64,000 nt of DNA from Blattamonas nauphoetae (Eukaryota; Preaxostyla; Oxymonadida): positions 372,001-436,000 of the forward strand of contig JARBJD010000017.1 in the NCBI GenBank assembly GCA_033064195.1, written 5' to 3'. Below, in pieces: positions 35,431 to 46,035 of the stretch. The notes below the pieces were generated by a model. It had not been told where the DNA came from, made no database searches, and saw nothing but the letters and a program-made list of their open reading frames with translations. Numbering within the stretch: position 1 is the stretch's first letter; the number at the start of each line of letters is the position of its first letter. The position numbers were made by a program, and so were the translations under genes.

Positions 35431-36015
35431 ATTCAGATCCCGAGACCGAAAGATAGAAGGTCAACGAGAAAGGGAAGAGTGAGAAGATGGGGACAGCTGT
35501 CGTTGCTGTTCCGTTGCATGCGAGCATGTCGTTGTCATCCGTTGTGAGGAAGGAAGACCCTTTCACGAACACCCATTCCTCCATTCACAGCCGAGCTGAG
35601 AGAGCAGAAGCGGCATGGTGAGGAGTTGATGGATCTGGTGATTCTCCCGTCGTGATCATAACACACATTGTCTGTTTCACATGCAATCATGGGAGTTTTT
35701 TTTATTGTTTTGGGAGGCAGTTGTACATGGTTTGTGGGTGATATAGAAATGTTTGTGAACGAGTTCCATCAAATTCGTGTGGATAAAGTGAACGAGGATG
35801 CAACATGATGTTTGGATGACCCGAAAATCAAGTCGCTTATTGATTTCGAGTCCAGATTAATTGAATCACCATTTTCTTCAATTCTACCAAGCTCTGCAAT
35901 GGGTGAATGTGGCGTTCGGTGGATGAATGTGATTGATGAGAGAATAATATGAGAGTTGAGGGAGATAACGATTGATTTTGAGGAATCATTCTAAACTGTG
36001 ACGGTGTTCAGAAAG
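35431..36015. other. 585-base gap
   Basis: No open frame of note on either strand and no repeat beyond short A/T runs. It separates the broken 33.0-35.4 kb gene from the candidate small membrane-protein gene. Confidence 0.5.
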
Positions 36016-36389
36016 ATGTCCGATTTCTTTTCAAATATCGCCTCCTTGGTTGGTACGATTTGTGGGCACTCAATCATTTGGGTTGTGTTCGCTATTTGTG
36101 TCGCGAGTTGTCAGAATTGGACAAAAAAGTGTCAAAGCTGTCTGTTCATGGTAATCACAATATAAAGGAGGATAAGCTCGTCAATCGATGAAAATAAACA
36201 TGAAGACTCACTTAAATGGATATCTCCTGCACTCAGGTTGCTTTGGTGGGGATGGAAAAGGAAATTCCATTGTTCATGTTCATTCCATCTTTCTTGTTCA
36301 ATTGTGTTCGATTCCGTTTCTTCACGTCGTTTTGCTCCGGTATCCGGACTGAGAAGACTGGATTGATATTTCTTCGAGAGATTGTGTGA
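36016..36389 (+). CDS. Candidate small two-exon membrane protein
   Basis: Exons 36016-36150 and 36237-36389 around an 86-base GTAATC..CAG intron give 95 aa in one frame. Hydrophobic segments are SIIWVVFAICVASC and IPLFMFIPSFLF, with several Cys in between (QNWTKKCQSC). No family recognised. Support is the open frame, the splice signals and composition only. A transposon-like MITE sits 18 bases after its stop. Confidence 0.35.
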
Positions 36390-36407
36390 TCAGAGTAAAC
36401 CATCATA

Positions 36408-36762
36408 CAGGGTGGCCCAGAAGTAGTCTAACCCTATGGGTCGATCACTTCTCGTCGAACAAATTCCGTTGACACCAATCGTCTTTCTCCTCACTACAAT
36501 GCTTCTTAATTTCACTTCTTTTCTTTTCACCACTGTTTCGTTGATCAACAATCCTTGTCCGCTCAAGAAAGGAGTGTTCAAAAAACGGAGTCAGTCCCGT
36601 TTCATGAGATCCATCGAGACTACAGTCGAGGAAGCACTTGTGAAATGAAAAGAAGGGAAATTTTGAAGCATAGGAAAGAAGAGAAAGACGATTGGGGTCA
36701 ATTGCGCAAGATCGAAGAAAAGTGATCGACCCATACGGTTAGACTACTTCTGGGCCACCCTG
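36408..36762. mobile_element. Tc1/mariner-like MITE with long inverted repeats
   Basis: 355-base element with ends CAGGGTGGCCCAGAAGTAGT in inverted orientation; the outer 42 bases match with one difference, and weaker inverted similarity continues to about 140 bases from each end. It is flanked by TA on both sides (36406-36407, 36763-36764), the target duplication of the Tc1/mariner superfamily. The CAGGGTG end is typical of mariner relatives. It has no transposase frame, so it is non-autonomous. High arm identity implies recent insertion or selection on the ends. It does not match the TIRs of the pogo-like element 5 kb away, so another element must have mobilised it. Confidence 0.9.
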
Positions 36763-36951
36763 TACATTTCCTGATGGCTTGAGATTGGCAATGCCTAGAA
36801 CAATACAACGATTTGAGTTGTTCGTGTGCTGCTAAGCTCAATCAGAGCATGGCATCATTTGAAAGCAACAAAATGTGAGGGGCTGATCTAGACGTCAAGA
36901 TTGTCGGATTCAGATTGTTAGCTTCAGTTCATACAGTTGTTTGTTGAACAT

Positions 36952-38227
36952 ATGCTATGCCCTGAATGCAAACATAGCCGTGATTCAAATGGACCTTGTG
37001 ACGTATGCGGCTATTTTGATGACCAGCAGCTCGTCAATCCTGGATACAGAGACCAGTCAGCCTCATACTTCTCCACGATTTTTCATGACTTTCCCCACGG
37101 TTCAATAAAACTTTCAACTTACGGATACCAATCTCAATCGCAAGTTGCAGAGGAATCTGTCTCGCAACAGATTCCGCCTGCATTGGTCCGACGCATTACA
37201 CGAGCTTTCTCTATCCTCAAATCTCACTGCCACATTCTTGGTCTTCCTTCCTCAGTCTTCGAACAAGCTTGCGGCTTTACGAGAGAACACATGATTGCTC
37301 ACTTTTTGGACGCAGAAAAAGAAACCGATTCTGCTGAGCCACTGATGGATGAATCCATGATAAAAGACGAAGAACAGACTGAACGAAGAAAATATGTTTT
37401 ATTTGCATCAAACTCAGATATGGCTGCCGTCCTATTTTATTTCAGTCGTGATTGTTTCTCAACTCCAATTCCGTTGCGGTCTTTCATTGTATGCTTCTCA
37501 TTGTCATCATTTTTCGCTTCTTTAGGATAAACTTAACATACCGTACACAAACTTTTCACAATCATTACGTCATGTTCGAACAATTCTCCCAATCCCAGCA
37601 AAATCAATCCCCATCGAAACATATCTCTCCCAAATCATCATGGTTCTTCCCATCGACCACCCGTCATCTTTCCTCAAGATGACCCAATTTCTTCTTGTTC
37701 TGCTCGATGATATTGTGGATGGGAAGAATCCCACAATTATGGCTTCTGCCTTATCTTTAGTTGCCCTCCACTCATTCGACCCACCGTTCAAATCCAATCC
37801 ATTCCATCTTCGACAACGACTGTTCCTTGCGAATGCATCGAATCAAGCCAAAGTGCATTCCGAGCGACGCCTGTCCCAAAAAACAGTCACACGCCGTCGA
37901 CAGAGTCCGCCTGAATATACATTCTCCCGGTCTCTCTCGAACGGGGTTTGTAACTTTTCGGGGAAAGATGTCACCACTGAAATGCTCTCTGCAATCATTC
38001 CAGTCTCAAAATCGTCCGTTGCAAGAAGAGTCGCCCAAATCAACCATTCTCTGTTCTTGATCGCACAGGAAGAATTTCCAATCGCTTTAGAGACCGAAAA
38101 GGATTTCAGGCGTGGGAAGAAATGGATCATGGAGGCTTTGACAGGCTACTCGGCATTCCAACCGTCGTCGCCCGATTCCGATCGTTCCCCTTTCTTCTCG
38201 ATTCAGACGAGCATTCATCCTGCTTGA
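36952..38227 (+). CDS. TFIIB-like general transcription factor
   Basis: Two exons (36952-37488, 37526-38227; intron 37 bases), 412 aa. The N-terminal zinc ribbon is CPECKHS...CDVC. A first cyclin-like repeat (ALVRRITRAFSILKSHCHIL, SDMAAVLFYFSRDC) and a second (GKNPTIMASALSLVALHSF, then VTTEMLSAIIPVSKSSVARR) end in a TFIIB-like helix-turn-helix. TFIIB recruits RNA polymerase II to TBP-bound promoters. It is longer than the usual ~310-345 aa, with charged insertions between and inside the repeats, and could be a divergent TFIIB paralogue. It is not Brf1, because the C-terminal extension lacks Brf homology blocks. It converges on TFIIE-alpha, a partner factor. Confidence 0.75.
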
Positions 38228-38475
38228 TCCTTATATTATCTCTGTTTTCTTGATCAAACGACTTCATATGGCAAAACAGTGATTAAAGCTTTGTGTTTGT
38301 TTTGTGGGCTAGATTGAGAATAACAGAAACAAAAATATGTTTTTCGAGTATAATGATAGTTAAATCATTGAAAAGAGAAAAACGAAGTCATTATTTCCAT
38401 TCACGAAGAGGGTGAATGTGGTGTGCTTCTCCGTTTTCGAGTCGATGGAGATTTTGTATCGAAGAAGAGAGACAA

Positions 38476-39205
38476 TCACTGATCTTCATCAACAGCACGT
38501 CCAAGTTCATCGATGTCTTGTAGCATTTGGCTAATTGGATCAATCAGAGCATGGAAATCTCGCTGTTTTTCTTGAAACTCAAGGCTTTGGTCTTCTTCTT
38601 TCTCGGTGGGTGCCGGTTCTTGAAGGGGGATTTGACAGCGTGGGCATATGAATTCAAAGGTTTCCATATCGATATGTTTTTGAGCGTCGAGAGCGTTTGA
38701 GCTGTGTCCAATATGAAAATGACTGCTAAAAATGTAGGACATACGTGCGTTGACATTTGGGGCAAACATAAAGTGTTCCATCAAACGAATCTTCCCCAAC
38801 ATTCGAGTTGAGAAGATCTTGCATTTTCTGGAGCTTATACTTGACTGCATCAATGAACAGACGATGGTTAAACCAGTATGTTACTCCCTTTCCAAGATTC
38901 TCTCCTCGTTTTGCAGCAGACTCGTATGAGTCAAGGATCATATCTTTCTGAAGTTTGTTGAGAGCTTTGTTGACTTGCTTTGAAGAAAGATGAAGTTCAT
39001 CCGCGAGAACATCAGCACGGATGATGAAATTGCTACATATTGATATCAGATAGGCACAAAAATAAAGAGAGTTGGGTGATGATAACAAAAGAAGAGAAAT
39101 GAACTTCTTTTCGTTGAGAAAGACATCCATGATAATCATGCAAGTGTCATCAAAGAATAGAGCAACGATGAGTCGTGCCAGATCTTTGACTTTCCGATGT
39201 GGCAT
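38476..39205 (-). CDS. GTF2E1: TFIIE alpha subunit
   Basis: Three exons (introns 39033-39104, 38702-38744), 204 aa. LARLIVALFFDDTCMIIMDV opens a winged helix (LADELHLSSKQVNKALNKLQ, TYWFNHRLFIDAVKYKL), followed by a zinc ribbon: YVCPKCQRTSNALDAQKHID and FICPRC. The 43-base form of the last intron gives the normal C..C..ALDA..C..C spacing. TFIIE alpha bridges polymerase II and TFIIH and helps promoter melting. It is much shorter than animal TFIIE alpha (~440 aa): the acidic TFIIH-binding C-terminus is reduced to ~25 residues. Confidence 0.88.
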
Positions 39206-39348
39206 CAAGAACCCAAGATTCAACCCATTGTCTTTTCGTTAGAAATCCGACTTTCAGGTAATTAATCACTTTTTCAAAGAAAGAAACGACGCGAGCTCGG
39301 AAATGTAAGATGAAAAAACTAAAAAGAAAATGAATTCGGGAAGAGAGC

Positions 39349-41164
39349 TCACAATGGATCGTCTCCCATCCTGGTCTGCAATTGTTGTTCATCCAGGAAT
39401 TGCTGATCGGTCTTATTCCTTAGAGTGTCGATAAAGAACGTTTTGAGCTTCTCAACATCCTCAAATGTTGTCAGATATCCGAGACTCACTCGGATCGACC
39501 CGATTGGATGTCCAGACACAATATCCAGGCGCTCTCCACACGAATTGTGGTGGATGTGTGCAACTGTGTCTTTGATCAAAGTGGTTGGGACGTTCAGATA
39601 ATCGTAGCAGGCACCAGGGTTGCACGAGCATCCTGTTCGGATGTTGAGCCCTTTCTTTGCGGCAAGAGCGGATATTTCGAAGAACCCAAAATACTTTCCG
39701 CTTGCATCGAGCATGTTGAAGTTCAGAATTGGTCCCTGCTCCCGGATGTTGTGGCGATCGTGATGGCCGTAAAACTCAGCCATTGGCTTGCCATTTTCGT
39801 GGGTTGCGGATGAGAGCTCACGATAGAAGTAATCTTGAAGGGCAAAAGTGTGGGCTGTAATGCCGTCCATCGTTTTTTTCACGTCTTCCCAACTTGGATC
39901 GCCACCGTTTGTTGGCCACTCGTCAGATTGAGTGGAGAGAAGAGCATCAAAACCATATTTCAAAGCAGCAATGTTGAGGAAGGGAAGAGTTCCGTCTTCA
40001 AAGCGAGAACACATTTCTGGCATCCATTGGATGAAATCGTCGTCAGCGATTGAGAGAGAGACTGTTCCACCACTGAAGAAAGATTTGTGGAGAATATTGG
40101 CTGCAGCTGAGAGAAAAGTCATGGTAAAGGGAAGAAAGCATACAATTCTTGGCTATCAAAGCTCCGAGTCCACTTGGATAGCCAAACATTTTGTAGAAAG
40201 AGATCGTGACGAAATCTGGCTTGTACTTCGACAAATCAAGCTTAGATGTTGGGACAAAGGCTGCAGCATCGAGAAGAACATAATATTTTCCTTTCTTCAT
40301 TCCTAGTGATCCATTTTTGAACTTTTCGATCAAGTCGAGTGGATATTTTTCCCCAGAATAATTGCATTCTGCTGGGAATGCAAAAAGATGATTTGTTTCA
40401 TCGGTCCCTCCAGATTTTGGAAGCCCTTGAGAAGATCGGACATCGAACTCAGATTTGAGGGAGTCGAGGTCGATGCACTCAAATGTCGCACCCTTGTCGA
40501 GTGCATATTCCCGCACACCAAGAACAGAGTTATGATTACTGCGGGTGTACAGGAAGGTTGATTCTGTTGACCAGGGAAAAGTTTCGCCGACTATCTTGAT
40601 GGCGCCTGTGGTTCCAGGGGTGAAAATGACGGTGTATTCCTTGGGGTCTGCGTTGAACCACTTCAAAACTGCATTCCGAGCCTCCTGTATGGTATGATCA
40701 GAGTTTTTTGCGGATGGATTAATGCTGTGGGCATTTCCATACAGATTACTCTCCAAATTCTTCATGACAGCTTCGATCTGTCGTTTTTGATATACACCTG
40801 AGCCTGCATAATCGGCATATGTTTGGTCTTTCATGTGTGGAAGTTGTGTCGCAGCGATATGATCAATCCGACCATTATATCCATAAAGTCCCTTGTTCTG
40901 GGCGAGAAACTTTGCCTTTGATTCCGTGAGTTGTGAAAACTCTCCCAATTTTGGAATAGTTGTTTTTATTCGTTCGGGTCCGTTTGTTGATTGGAAAAGG
41001 AGGAACGAAAGAAAGCAAAGAAGACCAATAGTTAAGATTAGGAGTACAGTGAGTAGGCATTTCTCCAAACCAGTACGCCCACGCTTTTGAGGGACTGAGC
41101 GGGGTTGAGATGTTGAGGACGGAACCGGAGTGTCCAATGGTTGAGAGCGAGACCGTTGAGTCAT
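39349..41164 (-). CDS. Membrane-anchored molybdenum-cofactor-sulfurase-type cysteine desulfurase
   Basis: Two exons (intron 40107-40143, 37 bases), 592 aa. Residues ~33-57 form a transmembrane anchor (CLLTVLLILTIGLLCFLSF) preceded by basic residues. Then an aminotransferase class V domain closest to the ABA3/HMCS sulfurase: ADYAGSGVY, NLYGNAHSINPSA, FTPGTTGAIKIVGETFPWST, NHNSVLGVREYAL, the PLP lysine in ISFYKMFGYPSGLGALI, SFFSGGTVSLSIADDDF and the active-site Cys in RTGCSCNPGAC. The C-terminal MOSC domain, present in ABA3/HMCS, is missing, and the anchor is not part of the family. It probably takes sulfur from cysteine to form a persulfide; the acceptor is unknown. Confidence 0.85.
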
Positions 41165-41506
41165 GAATGCTGGAAGTGAATCACGTCAAGATGAAACATA
41201 AAAGTATGGGGTGAACTCACCAATGTGAACCGGAACGATTAATGAAATATCATTTGATTTGATGTTAATACATCAGAAGTCTCAAGAAAATACGTTCAAT
41301 AGTCGATGACTTCTATGGCAGAGTTGTTTTCACGGTGAAGTAGTGATCGGGATTTAACTATAACCCATAAGTCTTTGTTCAGCTCAGTAAGCGATCAGAA
41401 ATTTCACTGATCTACGAAATGGAGAAACAAAATGAGCCAACAATCCCTGAATAGCCTTGACTGTTTCGATTGATAGCTGATACACTTTTGTATGGTCTCG
41501 ATAATA
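41165..41506. other. 342-base gap beside the transposon
   Basis: Lies between the desulfurase start and the left end of the pogo-like element. No convincing gene; a minus-strand frame (41384-41644) crosses the transposon border and is therefore chance. Confidence 0.5.
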
Positions 41507-41547
41507 GTACCCGGACAAACCCGTTAGAGCGGATAAACCCGTTAAAG
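41507..41547 (+). repeat. Left terminal inverted repeat of pogo-like element
   Basis: Outer block of 17 bases and inner block of 12 bases (GATAAACCCGTT) match the right end in inverted orientation; an 8-base spacer differs. Confidence 0.9.
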
Positions 41548-41681
41548 CGATCGACATTAATGCACCTGTGTCAATTCTTCTCCCTGCTAAACCTTCCACT
41601 CCACGTGCTTGTTTCTCTGAATCATTCTTGAAGACTACAATCATCTTTCAAATAAAGAAAATGAAATGGAAGGGGTCAGAT

Positions 41682-43348
41682 CTAGTCGAAGTTTGTTCTG
41701 AGCTTTATTGGTCTCTTCCCTGGTGCGCGAGAGATTATTCTGTGTGCTTCGAGCTCGTTCTCTTCATCGTCCCTTGAACTATGTCGTCGTTTGTGTTTCT
41801 GGATGTGCTGCGCTCCTTCCTCCAGTTCGGCATCGCTTTCATCCGATTCTTCCATTGTTTGCATCAGCTCCTCACCACTGAGTAATTGCTTGATGGAAAA
41901 AACAACATCCATTGGGTCTCCTGAATAATCATCATCCCAAACATCGACGCCATTGTCTCTCCTGTTTGCTGGAAGACGTTCATTGATGTGTCTCCTCCAA
42001 GCTTCTTGGACGGATTGGTTGCCTAAAACCTTACACGAGAGGGAGAATCCACCAGTTTCAATTGGAGGAGCCCCTTCTGGCAGTGGAGTCAGAATGAGAT
42101 TGCTATCGAAGGGTTCGATCCCAGTATCTCGGAACGATTTTTGTACAGTCTCCTTGATCAAAGCTCGCTGTACTTTCCCTTCGAGTTTTGAAAGCCAGGG
42201 GATCAGAGCTGTGTCGCGAAGTGACTTGGATGGGAACGGTGGCATCGTTTTCATCTCTGTTTTAAAATTTGCATTAGAATACAAGTCGTTTGGTTGGAGG
42301 AAGCTACTAGTGTTAGCGGGGAGGCAGAGCACGTCGAGCCCTTGCAAGGCAACATCCCGCCACAAATCTGGAATCCGACGACTGGAGTGACCGTCCAAAA
42401 TAAGTAGGGCCCTTGATTCTTCAGAGATACCTTTATCTTTCTTTCTTTGTGCGATATCGGAAAGGAGATGGTCTTTGATGATATCACCGAAGATTTCTTT
42501 GTTCATCCAGCCGCGATCAGATATGTGCAGCTTAAAATGAACAGGGAGATAATTCTGGAGGGCTTCGCAATAATGTCGATCAGGAAGTATGATATGGGTC
42601 GTGAAAGTCTCCCCATCCGCACAAGTGATGAAGAAGAGTGTGCAGGAGAAAATCTTGTGCACTGGGTTGACGAAGGTCTTCTTGAGAGATTTCAACCCGA
42701 TTCTGAACGCTGTAATATTCTCTGTCGTGAGTAAGCTCGTTTCGTCAGCATTGAATATTAGAGATGGGCTGTAATCATGTTGTCGTTTGAGTTGAGCAAG
42801 CTGTTCAAAGAAAGGTCGGACATGAGCTCTCGATTTTGCTCGCCGTCTCGCCTCTTCCATCGGTTCTGGTCTCTTGGCATGAAGATTAGGAAACTGTTTG
42901 TACCATTTTCTGGCCCAGTCAGAGCTCGGTTTGTGCAAGTTTGTGGCTTTCAGACATGTGCGAGCCTGAGCAATGACCAATGCCTTCAAGACTGTGAAAT
43001 TGGAATTGAATCTCATACCATCTCGGAGATATCTTGATAGGTTGGGTTGTACCCAGAATCAATCAACTCCATCATTTCGCGATGCAGTCTGTCATTTTCG
43101 TCCCCAATCAGAAAAGAAGGTCGACCTTGTCTTTGGATCGGTCTTCCGACGAGTATCCTGTTCCTTGCTCTCCGCTTTTGTCCATCAGTCAGTGTATCCT
43201 CTGCCTCCAATGTGATGTCCTTGATATTGATTATCTCACCATCATCAAGAGTCACTGTGGTTGGAGCATTCGCCTTTCGGGTTCTCCTGTGTGGCTGCAA
43301 CAGGAATGCAAGTATTTCTGGCGTCTGCTGCTCCGCGGTTTCCTCCAT
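41682..43348 (-). CDS. pogo/Tigger-like transposase
   Basis: Two minus-strand frames overlap at an ATGA (43013-43016). The first (43348-43013, 111 codons) has RPIQRQGRPSFLIGDENDR and ELIDSGYNPTYQDI, a CENP-B/pogo helix-turn-helix. The second (43016-41682, 444 codons) continues with WARKWYKQFPNLHAKRPEPM, then the DDE core: FNADETSL (first D), LLILDGHSSRR (second D), LPANTSSFLQPND (third acidic position) and an acidic tail. All catalytic positions are visible. The junction looks like a one-base shift rather than an intron, since no GT..AG pair restores phase; termination-reinitiation at ATGA is another possibility. Any activity is unproven. Confidence 0.88.
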
Positions 43349-43478
43349 TCAAAAGTCCCATACCTGTTCAACAAAGTCAGAACGAAGTCACCTCACATTC
43401 CAGAATTCACCCTGACATTTACTTACGACGTTGACAGATCAGTTCTCAGAAGGGGAGGAGAAAGATGAAGTGGATGTT

Positions 43479-43519
43479 ACGAAACGGGTTTATCGGAGAT
43501 ACCGGGTTTGTCCGGGTAC
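43479..43519 (-). repeat. Right terminal inverted repeat of pogo-like element
   Basis: Inverted copy of the left end, followed directly by the TA target dinucleotide. The outer 17 bases are identical to the left end. Confidence 0.9.
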
Positions 43520-43867
43520 TATAACAATCTCCACGAACCACCATAGTGTATTGTGTGGGGAAGATATACTCGCTTCGAAAGAAGTACACCATCGGTAGAG
43601 GCGCCGGAGAGACAACCAAAACAGACCAACACTTGTCCTCGCTTGATTCGAAATGAGATCGCCGCCAAACACAACTTTTTTTTGACTTCTGAGTTTATCG
43701 GCCTGCTACGTCGACCCTTCCTGATTTCAATTTGGCTTTGATGGATTGAGAATCATCTATGTCGATTAACAGTCAGGTTTATTCAATGAAAACGATCTGT
43801 GGCTCGATCAACTCGTTTCACTAGTTTGCCATATTTTGTATCGAAACGTTCTTATTCTTTGAAAGAA
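43520..43867. other. 348-base gap upstream of the LCAT-type gene
   Basis: Starts at the transposon border. Short frames only. Presumably holds the promoter of the acyltransferase gene; no motif recognised. Confidence 0.5.
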
Positions 43868-45674
43868 ATGATCCATTTCCTATCAATCTTCTGTCTTCTT
43901 TCTTCTATGAAGACTCCAGACCACCTTCTGAAGCCTGTTGATGATGCTGCAGAAGATGATTCTGTCTTACACTACACTGCTCGCGCCAATCGTGACCCTG
44001 TTTTTCTTGTCCCTGGTGTCTTTTTCTCACATTTTTTATTGATTCTAATGCCCCTTTCACAATTTTATGAAGGTCTCGCTGCTTCTGGTCTTGAATACAG
44101 AAAGAAAACTGACTCAACCTACAAAGTAAGCTCTCTTCATTTCCAAACATTATTTTTCTCTATTTTTCTGCAATTTTTTCCATGTTTTACAATAGGTTCT
44201 CTGGTTCAGTATCTCACACATCCTTCCTGGGAATTGGGCCCGTTTCGTCGAAATGATGAATCCAATTTATGATCCCAAAACAGACACATATTCTGTTTAC
44301 CCCATTTCCTTTTTGTCTAACAGTCATTTATCGTCCTAACTCAAAATCTAGAACTCTCCCGATTATGATATCAGACCAATTGATTATGGCGGAATGGGAG
44401 TATTCTCCAATTTTTCCCATTCATTTTCCATCGTCGTTTTCTCCACTTTTTCGTAGGGTGTTGTATATCTCGATAAGACCCTTGAATGGTTCACAAAAAC
44501 ATACGAAAACATGGTCAATGCTCTCAAGGAGGTTGGATATGAAGTCAAAAAGGATCTCTTTGGTGTTCCTGTATGTTTCTGCCCCATGTTTTATCGACTT
44601 ATGTACTTATCCAAATGTCTCTCTTTTCGATCTAAACATCATCATCTATCTGTCCTCCTCGCCGCCAGTGGGATTTCCGAACAAACACAATCAATACCCT
44701 TGAGATCAATGGTGAATATGAACGTTTCAAGCAGCTCATTGAAACGAGCTACGCCATCAACCGCAAGCCAGCAGTCCTTATCGGCCATTCCTGTGGTATC
44801 AACGATCATCTTTCGTCACTATCCATTTTTCACTTTTCTTAGGTTGCCCCTTTGTCCAGCATTTCTTACTGGAATATGTGAAGCCGGAATGGGTTCAGAA
44901 ACACATCAAAACATTCTGCACTTTCAACGGGCCTTTCGGTGGCGCTATTATGGCGTACCATGTTTGTTTCGGAGCATTCCTGATCCCCCTTTTTTTGCAC
45001 TATATTCTCAACACCATCAACATCACATCTCTTCTTTTTCAACAAACAGCATCTCTCTTGCCACGCTGCCTGGATTATCCCTGTTGGTGCTTCTGTCTTC
45101 AACAAAATTACTCAAAAACTAGCTTCAATCTACTGGATGCTTCCGAACTCACAGGCATATTCACCAGACCAAGTTATTGCCGAGATGAAGAATAGCGGAG
45201 AGAAAATCACGTTTGCCACGATGAACAAGACGTGGACCGATACTGGGCGCGATTGGATGGCAATAGCTGCTTCCAAGGCAACCTCAAGAATGGAGAAGCA
45301 CAGTTTGGATATTCTTCAATTCTCGATGTCTTTCTCAGATGGGCACCCTGGTGTTGACACCCATATCTTCTTCTCGCACGGAAAGAAAACCGCGAGCAAG
45401 ATTATTTTTGATGACAGCAAACCAAAGTGGTGGGAAGCGGAAGCTGCCTCTGTTGAAAACGGAGATGGCGACGGAACAGTTCCCTACGAATCTTTAGTCG
45501 GTACTCGCCTTCCTTCCCTTTTTAATTCTCTTATTTTGTTCAGTTCCTCGAAAATGGTCTGTCCCAAGTGGAAAGAAACTTGAATTCCACGAATTCAACG
45601 ACCTATCTCATCTATCCATTATCAAAGACAAGAAGGTCATCCAAGAATTGGTGAACATTGTTTCGAGGGATTAA
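43868..45674 (+). CDS. LCAT/PLA-type lipid acyltransferase or phospholipase, secreted
   Basis: Nine exons, 429 aa; introns 44016-44072, 44126-44195, 44295-44351, 44400-44456, 44571-44668, 44796-44842, 44962-45049, 45501-45543. It starts with a hydrophobic signal-like segment (MIHFLSIFCLLSS). Then come PVFLVPGLAASGLEY (family entry and oxyanion region), GVVYLDKTLEWF, a GVPWDFR motif in place of YDWR, the nucleophile elbow LIGHSCG (Ser), FNGPFGGA, and DGDGTVPYESL near the acid and His residues. LCAT-family enzymes move acyl chains between phospholipids and sterols or cleave phospholipids; the substrate here is unknown. The order of motifs only appears after splicing. Confidence 0.88.
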
Positions 45675-46035
45675 ACCACATTTTGTTTGATATCCTCCTT
45701 CCCAATTCGCACATGCACTTTGCTGAGGTTTCTCGTCTTAGGAAATGTGACTGCCCGATTAATTCACATCGATCAGGCTCAGACGCACCATTTATGGAGC
45801 ACACACACGTCGGGTCTGTTCGAGATTTCATTTTCCAACGTCTCCATTTTTCTCTCTGTTCTCAGAATACGGGAAATAAAGGTAGTAATATGAGCAAGTT
45901 TCTTCAACACAAATTTCAATTGAAAACAATATGGATATAAAAAAGATGGAGAATGAAGATGCGAGGAGATTTGCGAGAACAAAATTTGTCTGTGTCTGGA
46001 AAGGAACAGTAGGCACGGATACGTTCAACACGTCT
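45675..46035. other. 361-base convergent gap
   Basis: Between the 3' ends of the LCAT-type and TBC genes. No coding signal; presumably two 3' UTRs and terminators. Confidence 0.5.

Larger units (their letters stand above)
41507..43519 (-). mobile_element. pogo/Tigger-like DNA transposon, whole-looking
   Basis: 2013 bases flanked by TA on both sides (41505-41506, 43520-43521). Terminal inverted repeats are two-part: GTACCCGGACAAACCCG identical at both ends, an 8-base variable spacer, then GATAAACCCGTT identical at both ends. The AAACCCG word repeated within each end is a likely transposase-binding site. Inside is a minus-strand transposase of the pogo type. TA target and D-D-D transposase agree with the pogo branch of Tc1/mariner. 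The ends are nearly identical, so the insertion is young. It lies between the desulfurase and LCAT-type genes and disrupts neither. Confidence 0.93.

Noticed and set aside
36390-36648. Open frames inside the MITE as a transposase remnant
   Set aside because: They lie mostly in the inverted arms and show no DDE or helix-turn-helix motif.
41384-41644. Minus-strand 86-codon frame across the left transposon border
   Set aside because: It crosses from flank into terminal repeat, so it cannot be an old host gene.
42100-42125. tRNA-like B-box (GGTTCGATCCC)
   Set aside because: Lies inside the transposase coding sequence and has no A-box or cloverleaf partner.
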